Positions 1 to 5,190 of a DNA stretch of 12,609 bases are shown piece after piece; the stretch's first letter is position 1, and each line of letters starts with the position of its first letter. The translations under genes and the position numbers were made by a program. Where the stretch lies: the NCBI GenBank assembly GCA_024683255.1, contig JAIKYL010000042.1, forward strand, positions 1 to 12,609, in the 5' to 3' direction. A model generated the notes under the pieces. The model did no database searches. It worked only from the letters and a program-made list of their open reading frames with translations, and was not told the DNA's origin. The DNA is from Bacteroidales bacterium. Lineage in GTDB: Bacteria > Bacteroidota > Bacteroidia > Bacteroidales > UBA932.

Positions 1-414
1 TACATAATCCCTGCGGACCACGAATTTGGTGGCGACGGGGAGCTTGTTGGCGGCAAGACGCATTGCCTCTTTGGCGACCTCGAGGGAAACACCCTCGGCC
101 TCGAAGAGGATACGGCCCGGAGTGATGGGAGCGACAAAGCCTTGAGGGTCACCCTTACCTTTACCCATACGGGTATCGAGCGGCTTGGCGGTGAACGGCT
201 TCACAGGGAAGACACGGATCCAGATCTGACCTTCACGGTTCATGCGACGGGAGATGGCCTGACGGGCAGCCTCGATCTGCTGGGCAGTGAGCCAGCAATT
301 CTCAAGGTTCTTGAGGCCGAAAGAACCGAATGCGAGCTGGTTTCCACGACCGGAATTGCCCTTCATGCGGTTTTTCTGTTCCCTTCTGAATTTTGTTCTT
401 TTAGGCTGTAACAT
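1..414 (-). CDS. rplP: Large ribosomal subunit protein uL16 (partial, 3' end outside window)
   Basis: Core 50S protein near the A-site and the central protuberance. The minus-strand reading frame starts at ATG 414-412 with [16 protein letters not shown], the hallmark uL16 N-terminus. It continues through [12 protein letters not shown] and [12 protein letters not shown], the conserved loop that holds the Arg hydroxylated in E. coli L16. It reaches KFVVRRDYV at base 1 with no stop. The 138 visible codons are nearly the whole protein (family about 135-145 aa), so only a few C-terminal residues are missing. The start is fixed by the family N-terminus. Normally rplP follows rpsC within a few bases. 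Here rpsC is about 10.6 kb away, and rplP instead has its own promoter at 503-533 and leads its transcription unit. rpmC and rpsQ would be expected beyond the left edge, which cannot be seen. Confidence 0.97.
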   Translation of the reverse strand, partial: MLQPKRTKFRREQKNRMKGNSGRGNQLAFGSFGLKNLENCWLTAQQIEAARQAISRRMNREGQIWIRVFPVKPFTAKPLDTRMGKGKGDPQGFVAPITPGRILFEAEGVSLEVAKEAMRLAANKLPVATKFVVRRDYV

Positions 415-491
415 TGCTGTAATGTTTTTAAAATTTCCTTATTAACCCCTAACTCATTGAAACTCAGCTGGTTGGGTGCATTTTGCTCCAA
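414..491 (-). pseudogene. Possible remnant of a DEAD-box RNA helicase N-terminus
   Basis: In a frame different from rplP, the leader just upstream of the rplP ATG can be read from TTG 491-489 as 26 codons containing [16 protein letters not shown]. This resembles the segment before the Q motif of DEAD-box RNA helicases (typically F-x-E-L-G-L-x-x-x-I-L-K-A-L). The resemblance stops at the rplP start codon. The frame then runs through the first rplP codons in an unrelated sequence and ends at 363. There is no ATG in frame close to the promoter; TTG is the nearest plausible start, 11 bases after the -7 box. I infer that this is the broken 5' end of a helicase gene, fused to rplP together with its promoter. 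Alternatives are a chance match or a translated leader peptide. The fragment is too short for certainty. Confidence 0.42.
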
Positions 492-593
492 TTTCGGGAT
501 TGCAAAGTTACAAAAATTTTTTGAACCGCCAAACTTTTTCAACAGTTTTTTCAACATTTTCGACCGCGGATTTTGAAACTTAACTCATTGAAA
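450..593. repeat. 13-bp perfect direct repeat flanking the rplP promoter
   Basis: TAACTCATTGAAA occurs at 450-462 and again at 581-593, 131 bases apart, on either side of the rplP promoter. The left copy encodes the Phe-Asn-Glu-Leu part of the helicase-like remnant on the minus strand. The right copy lies upstream of the promoter, where no helicase-like reading is seen. It could be a rearrangement scar, a binding site, or chance in AT-rich DNA. Confidence 0.5.
503..533 (-). promoter_or_regulatory. Bacteroidota-type promoter for rplP
   Basis: On the minus strand a -33 element TTTG (533-530) is separated by 19 bases from a -7 element TAACTTTG (510-503), a full match to the Bacteroidota primary sigma consensus. 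Transcription would start near 497, giving a leader of about 80 bases before the rplP ATG. Such a promoter in front of rplP fits the loss of read-through from rpsC. Confidence 0.8.
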
Positions 594-622
594 TATCGGC
601 CAATCCATAGTATGTTGAAAAA
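535..622. repeat. TTTTTCAACA repeats: two tandem copies plus one inverted copy
   Basis: TTTTTCAACA occurs at 535-544 and 547-556, a 12-bp period. It recurs inverted at 613-622; the 547-557 copy and its partner at 612-622 form an 11-bp perfect inverted repeat. The tandem pair sits directly upstream of the -33 element of the rplP promoter. On the minus strand the pair gives two A-tracts one helical turn apart, as expected of an UP-like activating element or an operator. This role is inferred from position only. Confidence 0.45.
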
Positions 623-660
623 TTTTGCCTGCAATTTTCGACAAGAGCATTTCCCTCTCC

Positions 661-682
661 TTCCTGTCATTCCGAGCGGAGC
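661..682. repeat. Possible fragment of a dispersed intergenic repeat
   Basis: The stretch CTGTCATTCCGAGCGGAGC (664-682) resembles the 'GTCATTCCGAGCGGAG' type of short sequence scattered between genes in many bacterial genomes. Only one arm is present here and no palindromic partner follows. This is recognition from memory of a motif type. No second copy exists in this window to confirm it. Confidence 0.25.
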
Positions 683-692
683 AAAAATTCTA

Positions 693-724
693 TTTGGTAA
701 AGAATTTGCAAAGCATTACCTTTG
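693..724 (+). promoter_or_regulatory. Bacteroidota-type promoter for the DUF4294 gene
   Basis: TTTG at 693-696, a 20-base spacer, and TACCTTTG at 717-724 match both promoter elements exactly. The predicted start of transcription, about 728-732, coincides with the GTG chosen as the start of the following gene. That would make the mRNA leaderless or nearly so. Confidence 0.6.
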
Positions 725-729
725 CCACC

Positions 730-1467
730 GTGAAACGAGTCCTTCATACCGCTTTGCTCCTGCTTCTGCTCCTTCCCGCAGAAGCCTCCGCGCAGAACCA
801 CATCCGCGCGGCGATGGACCGTGCACGGCAGCAGCGGGAAAGGGCCGCCATGGTTAAAGTGAACAGCGAAAACGGAACCAGCTCGGGCGGCTATATGCCC
901 TTCCAGGTGGACGAAAAGGGAGACACCACCTTCCTGGACGTCCTGGAGCCCATCTGGGTCTTTGCCCAGGGTAAGGGAAACGGAAAGAACTGGCGGGATT
1001 ATTACAAGCTGGTCTGGCGCTTTGGCCGAGTATATCCGTATGCGGAGGTTGCGGGCCGCCTGGTGGCCCAGGTGGACAGTACCGTGGAAGCCAACCACTA
1101 CAACCGCTTCAAGCGGGACCGCTACATCTCGGACGTGCAGAAAAAGCTTTTCAAGGACTTCGAAGGCTCCATGCGCAAGATGTCCATCCAGCAGGGCGCC
1201 CTCCTCATCAAGCTGGTGGCACGGGAAACGGGACAGTCTCCCTACGAAATAATCAAGGACTACAAAAGCGGCATCACCGCCGGTTTCTGGCAGGGCATAG
1301 CCAAACTCTTCGACAACAACCTCAAGGACGGATACGACGCAGCCGGGGCCGATAAAGACATCGAAGAACTTATCCAGATCTGGAAAGAAGGACACTACCG
1401 GGACCTCTATTACTCCATCTTCTGGGAGGACCCGCCGGAAGTGAAAGTGCCGGAAGTTTATCTGTAG
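730..1467 (+). CDS. Secreted DUF4294-family protein
   Basis: A 245-residue protein of a Bacteroidota family with no established biochemical role. I chose GTG 730 because it puts a classic signal peptide at the very N-terminus: basic KR, the run ALLLLLLL, then AEASA with cleavage likely between Ala21 and Gln22. An upstream in-frame ATG at 625 would bury this hydrophobic run and would lie upstream of the promoter at 693-724. The mature part is soluble and charged. The DUF4294-like region runs from about residue 65 to 190: W-R-D-Y-Y-K-L-V-W-R-F-G-R-V-Y-P-Y-A, then the FKRDRYISDVQKKLFKDFE helix and the QGALLIKLVARETGQSPYEI segment. The C-terminus is acidic and proline-containing. It is probably periplasmic or surface-associated. 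Its 3' end overlaps the convergent lpxH by 10 bases, with no terminator between. The family call rests on remembered sequence style. Confidence 0.8.
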   Translation: MKRVLHTALLLLLLLPAEASAQNHIRAAMDRARQQRERAAMVKVNSENGTSSGGYMPFQVDEKGDTTFLDVLEPIWVFAQGKGNGKNWRDYYKLVWRFGRVYPYAEVAGRLVAQVDSTVEANHYNRFKRDRYISDVQKKLFKDFEGSMRKMSIQQGALLIKLVARETGQSPYEIIKDYKSGITAGFWQGIAKLFDNNLKDGYDAAGADKDIEELIQIWKEGHYRDLYYSIFWEDPPEVKVPEVYL

Positions 1468-2186
1468 ATTACGAAAAGGCCGCCTTCGCGGTCATAGACC
1501 ATCCAGTTGGAAGAAGAAATCCAGTCCGAAAGCAGCAGCAGGCGTGCTTTCCCTACGGGCATGTCCACCCTGCAGTGATAATGGCCGAAGATGAAATAGT
1601 CCACCGGCTCCGGGAAAGAGGCGCAGAACTGGTAGAGCGGCTCTTTCTCCCCCTGGAAGTGGTACTCCTCGCTTTTGGCCAGGCGGGAATGTTTGCTCCA
1701 GCCGTTGCCCAGAGAGAAGCCGATCCAAGGATGCAGGGAAGAAAACAGCACCTGCGACACCCGGCTGTTAAAAACGGCCTTGAGGCACTTGTAGCCTTTG
1801 TTTCCGGGGCCCAGGCCGTCTCCGTGGCCGATGCAGAATCGCTTCCCGCCCAGTTCCACCACGGTGGGCTGGTCCAGACGAACCATCCCCATTTCCTCAA
1901 AGTATCTGTAGCTCCAGATGTCGTGGTTTCCCCGGAAAAAGTATACCTTCACTCCGGCATCCATCAGTTCCGTGAGGGCGGCGAAGACACGCACGTAGCC
2001 TTTGGGAACCACATGGCGGTATTCGTACCAGAAATCCCAGATGTCGCCCATCAGGTACAGGGCCTCGGTCCTATCGGCCGGAATCTCCTTAAGGAAAGCC
2101 ACGAAACGCGCCTCACGGCCCGCCGCATCGGCCACCTGCAATCCCAGATGAACGTCGGAGACAAAATATGTGAGCGTGCGCTCCAC
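1458..2186 (-). CDS. lpxH: UDP-2,3-diacylglucosamine diphosphatase, LpxH-type metallophosphoesterase
   Basis: A 242-residue calcineurin-like phosphoesterase. In lipid A synthesis LpxH hydrolyses UDP-2,3-diacylglucosamine to lipid X and UMP at the cytoplasmic face of the inner membrane. Metal-binding motifs appear in order: SDVHLG (Asp11, His13), GDIWDF (Asp48), GNHD (Asn87, His88), GHGDG (His121) and GHYH (201-204). GDIWDFW and the region between GNHD and GHGD are typical of the LpxH branch rather than of generic phosphoesterases. The gene starts at GTG 2186, which overlaps the uppP stop by one base (TAGTG), so translational coupling is likely. It is the last gene of the ftsX-DUF3098-uppP-lpxH run, and its stop lies inside the 3' end of the convergent DUF4294 gene. 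Bacteroidota often carry several LpxH-like paralogues, so the exact substrate is inferred from family membership. Confidence 0.88.
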   Translation of the reverse strand: MERTLTYFVSDVHLGLQVADAAGREARFVAFLKEIPADRTEALYLMGDIWDFWYEYRHVVPKGYVRVFAALTELMDAGVKVYFFRGNHDIWSYRYFEEMGMVRLDQPTVVELGGKRFCIGHGDGLGPGNKGYKCLKAVFNSRVSQVLFSSLHPWIGFSLGNGWSKHSRLAKSEEYHFQGEKEPLYQFCASFPEPVDYFIFGHYHCRVDMPVGKARLLLLSDWISSSNWMVYDREGGLFVIYR

Positions 2187-3007
2187 TATTTGGCCAGGAT
2201 GAAGATGAGGACGGCCACCAGCAGGCAGTACAGGGCGAACCAGGAGAGCTTGGCCTTCTTCACGATGGCAATCATTACCTTGCAGGCAAAAAGGCCGCTG
2301 AGGAAAGCCCCAACAAAGCCCAGCACCAGCGGAAGAGAACCCACGCCGCTGCCGAAAGACTCACTGCCGGTAGCTACCTTCAGCAACTCCAGCGACTGCT
2401 CGCCGATAATGGGAATGAGCACCATAAGGAAGGAGAACTGCGCCATGGACTCCCGCTTTACGCCGGTGAGAAGACCCGTGGCGATGGTGCTGCCGCTGCG
2501 GGATACGCCCGGCACCACGGCACACGCCTGCGCAATACCCACCACAAAAGCCTGCCAGTAGGAAATGCCGTTCCGGGTATCTTTGGCTACAGGCGCCTTG
2601 ATGCGCTTTCCAACATTGTCGGAGAATAGCAGGAGCGCCGCAGTAATGCAAAGGCCGATGGCCACCTGACGGAGCGACCCGCTGAACAGCGCATCCACCT
2701 GGTCCTTGAACAGGAAGCCCACCAGGGCCACCGGAATAAGGGAGACCAGGATCTTGCAGATGTAGTCCGTCTCGTCGTTATACTTGAACTTGAAAAAGCC
2801 CTTGAGGAGTTTCCAGATTACCGCCCAGAACACCACCAGGGTGGCCAGCACGGTAGCAAAATGCACCGTAACGGTGAAATCCAGAAAACCTTCGGCATCC
2901 ACGCCCAGCAGTTCCTTGAAAATCATCAGATGCCCGGAACTGGACACGGGCAAAAATTCAGTCAAGCCCTGGACAATGCCCAGCAAAATAGCCTGCCACC
3001 ACTCCAT
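2186..3007 (-). CDS. uppP: Undecaprenyl-diphosphatase (bacitracin resistance, BacA/UppP family)
   Basis: A 273-residue polytopic membrane protein that dephosphorylates undecaprenyl diphosphate to regenerate the lipid carrier for peptidoglycan and surface glycans. Family signatures are clear: the first catalytic block QGLTEFLPVSSSGH (residues 13-26, holding the (E/Q)xxxE motif and the essential His26) and the second block PGVSRSG (166-172). About eight hydrophobic helices are visible, and length matches the family. An AAGGAAAGG-like ribosome site precedes the ATG. No promoter was found in the 129 bases before it, so it is probably expressed from the ftsX promoter. That gap holds a hairpin element. 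In many Bacteroidetes the order ftsX-DUF3098-uppP continues with truB. Here lpxH follows, overlapping by one base. Confidence 0.96.
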   Translation of the reverse strand: MEWWQAILLGIVQGLTEFLPVSSSGHLMIFKELLGVDAEGFLDFTVTVHFATVLATLVVFWAVIWKLLKGFFKFKYNDETDYICKILVSLIPVALVGFLFKDQVDALFSGSLRQVAIGLCITAALLLFSDNVGKRIKAPVAKDTRNGISYWQAFVVGIAQACAVVPGVSRSGSTIATGLLTGVKRESMAQFSFLMVLIPIIGEQSLELLKVATGSESFGSGVGSLPLVLGFVGAFLSGLFACKVMIAIVKKAKLSWFALYCLLVAVLIFILAK

Positions 3008-3070
3008 AATAAACCTTTCCTTATAATTTTAACTTTGTTCGCCAAGGCCAACGCACACACTTATCTACGT

Positions 3071-3126
3071 TACCCCTTCCCTAAATCCCTTCCCTCGGGG
3101 AAGGGACTTGCTATCGGCCTTCGGCC
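3071..3126. repeat. REP-like intergenic element with two hairpins
   Basis: Inside the uppP-DUF3098 gap, CCCTTCCCT occurs twice (3075-3083 and 3087-3095). The second occurrence pairs with a downstream complement: TCCCTTCCC (3086-3094) and GGGAAGGGA (3098-3106) give a 9-bp stem with a 3-base loop. A second small hairpin, GGCC-TTC-GGCC (3116-3126), follows. Because the first CCCTTCCC could also pair, two mutually exclusive folds are possible. No T-run follows on the minus strand, so it does not look like a terminator. It resembles a dispersed REP-type element, but there is no second copy in the window. Confidence 0.45.
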
Positions 3127-3136
3127 TCAAATATTA

Positions 3137-3394
3137 TTAATTTTTACTTTTAAAATTACCCATTATTGCAATGACCTCCACCACGATGCCGGCAATGATC
3201 ACGATGGGGGCCGCTATGAGCCGCCGCCAGTCGAACATGGCTTCGTTGAAGAAGTTGGGGTCTTTGGAACCGCCGCCGGAAAGCAGCAGGAAACCGGCCA
3301 CCATTACCAGCAGGCCGGCTATCATGAGTTTGATACCTTTGGCCGTCGTGGCCATTTTGTCTTGATTGTTGTTCTTGACAGGAGTCTTTGCCAT
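3137..3394 (-). CDS. DUF3098-family small membrane protein
   Basis: An 85-residue protein with a hydrophilic, cytoplasm-like N-terminus (MAKTPVKNNNQDKMATT). It has two membrane helices, about residues 20-40 (IKLMIAGLLVMVAGFLLL) and 58-79 (LIAAPIVIIAGIVVEVIAIMG), joined by a short loop with GGGSKDPNFFNEAMFDWRR. The loop motif 'DPN-F--E--F--RR-I--P' is characteristic of DUF3098, a Bacteroidota family found next to ftsX and uppP. Function is unknown; the constant pairing suggests a role with FtsX or in envelope assembly, which is inference. Its ATG lies three bases after the ftsX stop, so the two genes are surely co-transcribed and probably translationally coupled. Confidence 0.87.
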   Translation of the reverse strand: MAKTPVKNNNQDKMATTAKGIKLMIAGLLVMVAGFLLLSGGGSKDPNFFNEAMFDWRRLIAAPIVIIAGIVVEVIAIMGNFKSKN

Positions 3395-3397
3395 ACG

Positions 3398-4282
3398 CTA
3401 AAAACTATATACCTGGTCCCGGTCGTAGCCCACCAGTCTGTTAACCACAATGAAGGTACTGGCCACGCAGATTCCCACGCCGGAAAGCACCATGATGCCC
3501 ATCACCTTAAGGAGGGATTCCATGGAGAAGATCTCAAACATCTGGACGAATTCCTTCCGGAGGATGAACAGGCCGCCCACCAGCAGCAGGATGGCCACCA
3601 GCGAGGCAAACAGGCCCTGGAGGGCCGCCCGGCCCATGAACGGGGCCCGGATGAAAGAGCGGGTGGCTCCCACCAGATGCATGGTGTGGATGGAGAATCG
3701 GCGGGAGAAAAGATCCAGCCGGACCGTGTTGGCAATTAATACAAAGGAAATGAACAGCAGCAGCCCCACCAGCACCGCCAGTCCCAGCGAAATCTTCTGC
3801 AGGTTCTGGTTAAGCGCATCCACCAGCGAGGTCTGGTACACCACCTCTTCCACCAGGGGGGATTTGGCCAGCTGCGCCTTCACCACTTCCAGGCTATCGG
3901 CCGATACATACTCCGCCTCCAGGTTCACGTCGATGGAAATGGGCACGGGAGCACTCTCAAACACGTCCAGGAAGTCCTGCCCCAGCATGTTGGCCATTTC
4001 CTCCACGCCCTGTTCCCGGGAGATGAAGGTGGTGGAGCGCACACCAGGAAGGGCCGCCACCTGGCTTTCGTACTGCCGGGCCTCGTCTTCCCCCACCTGT
4101 TCCTTAAGAAGCACAGACACCTGGAGATTCTCCTTGAAATAGTCCGAAACCGCCTTGGCATTAATGAGAAGCAGGGCGCCGATACCCACGAGCAGCAGCA
4201 CCATCGACAAACTGATGACGGTGGAAATCCAGGCGCTTACAAGGCGCCGACGGATGGTTGTATTCTGCCGATTGGAGGCCAT
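3398..4282 (-). CDS. ftsX: Cell division protein FtsX (ABC-transporter permease-like)
   Basis: A 294-residue protein with the FtsX architecture: membrane helix 1 (about 20-41), a long extracytoplasmic domain (about 42-160) containing LQVSVLLKEQVGEDEA and the FISREQGVEEM segment, then helices at about 164-186, 217-240 and 262-283. The cytoplasmic loop RRFSIHTMHLVGATRSFIRAP corresponds to the permease coupling segment that contacts the ATPase FtsE ('R-EI-IM-LVGAT--FIR-PF'). FtsEX couples ATP hydrolysis to activation of peptidoglycan hydrolases at the septum. ftsE is not adjacent, as is usual in Bacteroidota. It is the first gene of an operon with DUF3098, uppP and lpxH, led by a consensus promoter about 20 bases upstream. 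Confidence 0.94.
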   Translation of the reverse strand: MASNRQNTTIRRRLVSAWISTVISLSMVLLLVGIGALLLINAKAVSDYFKENLQVSVLLKEQVGEDEARQYESQVAALPGVRSTTFISREQGVEEMANMLGQDFLDVFESAPVPISIDVNLEAEYVSADSLEVVKAQLAKSPLVEEVVYQTSLVDALNQNLQKISLGLAVLVGLLLFISFVLIANTVRLDLFSRRFSIHTMHLVGATRSFIRAPFMGRAALQGLFASLVAILLLVGGLFILRKEFVQMFEIFSMESLLKVMGIMVLSGVGICVASTFIVVNRLVGYDRDQVYSF

Positions 4283-4301
4283 ACGCTACCTAATTTCGCC
4301 C

Positions 4302-4332
4302 CAAAGTTACTTAAAGCACGGAAAAAGTCAAA
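4302..4332 (-). promoter_or_regulatory. Bacteroidota-type promoter for the ftsX operon
   Basis: On the minus strand TTTG (4332-4329), a 19-base spacer and TAACTTTG (4309-4302) fit the consensus fully. The predicted transcript begins near 4296, giving a leader of about 14 bases before the ftsX ATG at 4282. It lies back to back with the promoter of the GT5-like gene. Confidence 0.78.
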
Positions 4333-4341
4333 AAAAATTGT

Positions 4342-4349
4342 TAACTTTG
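4342..4349 (+). promoter_or_regulatory. -7 element for the GT5-like / DUF4270 pair
   Basis: TAACTTTG lies 19 bases before the ATG at 4369, the same spacing as for ftsX on the other strand. No TTTG is found at the proper upstream distance, so the -33 half is weak. Expression may be lower or helped by a regulator. Confidence 0.5.
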
Positions 4350-4368
4350 TAAGTTAAAATTTAGTAAT

Positions 4369-5190
4369 ATGGGAGATTCCGCCAAGATTCTTTTTGTGAA
4401 CGCAGAGATGTTTCCGTATCTGCCGGAGACCAGCATATCCAAGATATGCCGGGAGCTGCCGCAGGGCATCCAGGAGCGTCGGAAAGAGATCCGCGCCTTC
4501 ATGCCGCGTTACGGCTGTATCAATGAGCGGAAAAACCAGCTGCACGAGGTAATCCGGCTTTCCGGCATGAACATCATCATCGGTGACGTGGACCGTCCCC
4601 TGGTGATCAAGGTGGCGTCCATCGCATCGGCCCGTATCCAGGTATACTTCATCGATAACGAGGATTATTTCCGCCGCAAGCAGATTTACAGGGACGATGC
4701 CGGCAATTTCTTCCCGGACAACGGGGAAAGGGCCATCTTCTTCGCCCGTGGCGTGCTGGAAACCGTAAAGAAGCTGCGCTGGGCCCCGGATATCATCCAC
4801 TGCTCCGGCTGGATTTCCCATGTACTGCCCCTTTACCTTAAGAAAGCCTATAAGGACGACCCTATTTTCTCGGGCTCCAAAGTAGTACTGTCCCTGTTCA
4901 ACGACACCCCCACGGAGACATTCGCTCCGGGCTTCAACAAGACCATCCTGTACGGCGCCATCAAGCCGCAGGACGCTCCGCTCCCGGAGAACGCGGGCGG
5001 CATGGAACTTGCAAAATTAGCCGCGCAGTATGCCGACGGCATCATCCTGGGCGGAGAAGGCATCCAGCCGGATCTGCTTTCCTGGTGCGAAGGGCTGGGT
5101 GTCCCCCTGCTCCCCTATCAGGCGGAATCCTTTGCCGACGGCAGTTACATGGACAGCTATAACGCATTTTACGACAACCTGCTCAAATGA
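4369..5190 (+). CDS. Half-length glycogen/starch synthase-like protein (GT5 N-terminal domain only), probably non-catalytic
   Basis: A 273-residue protein matching only the N-terminal Rossmann half of GT5 glycogen synthases (complete GlgA is about 480 aa). Recognisable parts are KILFVNAEMFPYLPETS at the N-terminus, the FMPRYGCINERKNQ block, YFIDNEDYFRRKQIY (about 93-107), and DIIHCSGW (141-148) where GlgA has D-V-V-H-x-H-D-W. The ADP-glucose-binding K-T-G-G-L is replaced by ETSISKI, and the catalytic HDW block is altered. The whole C-terminal nucleotide-binding domain is missing. A normal synthase activity is therefore unlikely. A frameshift is not the cause: the stop overlaps the next gene's start in ATGA form, a settled arrangement that Bacteroidota repeat elsewhere. 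It is probably a repurposed binding or structural protein linked to the DUF4270 lipoprotein. Confidence 0.85.
   Translation: MGDSAKILFVNAEMFPYLPETSISKICRELPQGIQERRKEIRAFMPRYGCINERKNQLHEVIRLSGMNIIIGDVDRPLVIKVASIASARIQVYFIDNEDYFRRKQIYRDDAGNFFPDNGERAIFFARGVLETVKKLRWAPDIIHCSGWISHVLPLYLKKAYKDDPIFSGSKVVLSLFNDTPTETFAPGFNKTILYGAIKPQDAPLPENAGGMELAKLAAQYADGIILGGEGIQPDLLSWCEGLGVPLLPYQAESFADGSYMDSYNAFYDNLLK

Noticed and set aside
625..729. N-terminal extension of the DUF4294 protein from ATG 625
   Set aside because: It would put 35 residues before a clear signal peptide and lies across a consensus promoter.
1575..2561. Plus-strand open frame of 328 codons opposite lpxH and uppP
   Set aside because: It spans two conserved minus-strand genes with clear motifs; the product has no recognisable fold. 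GC-rich DNA gives such antisense frames by chance.
3030..3037. Plus-strand TAACTTTG as a promoter
   Set aside because: There is no -33 element at the right distance and no plus-strand gene downstream; all genes here are on the minus strand.
2861..3739. Plus-strand His-rich frame opposite ftsX, DUF3098 and uppP
   Set aside because: Its histidines arise from reading membrane-protein codons backwards, and it crosses three genes of a solid operon.
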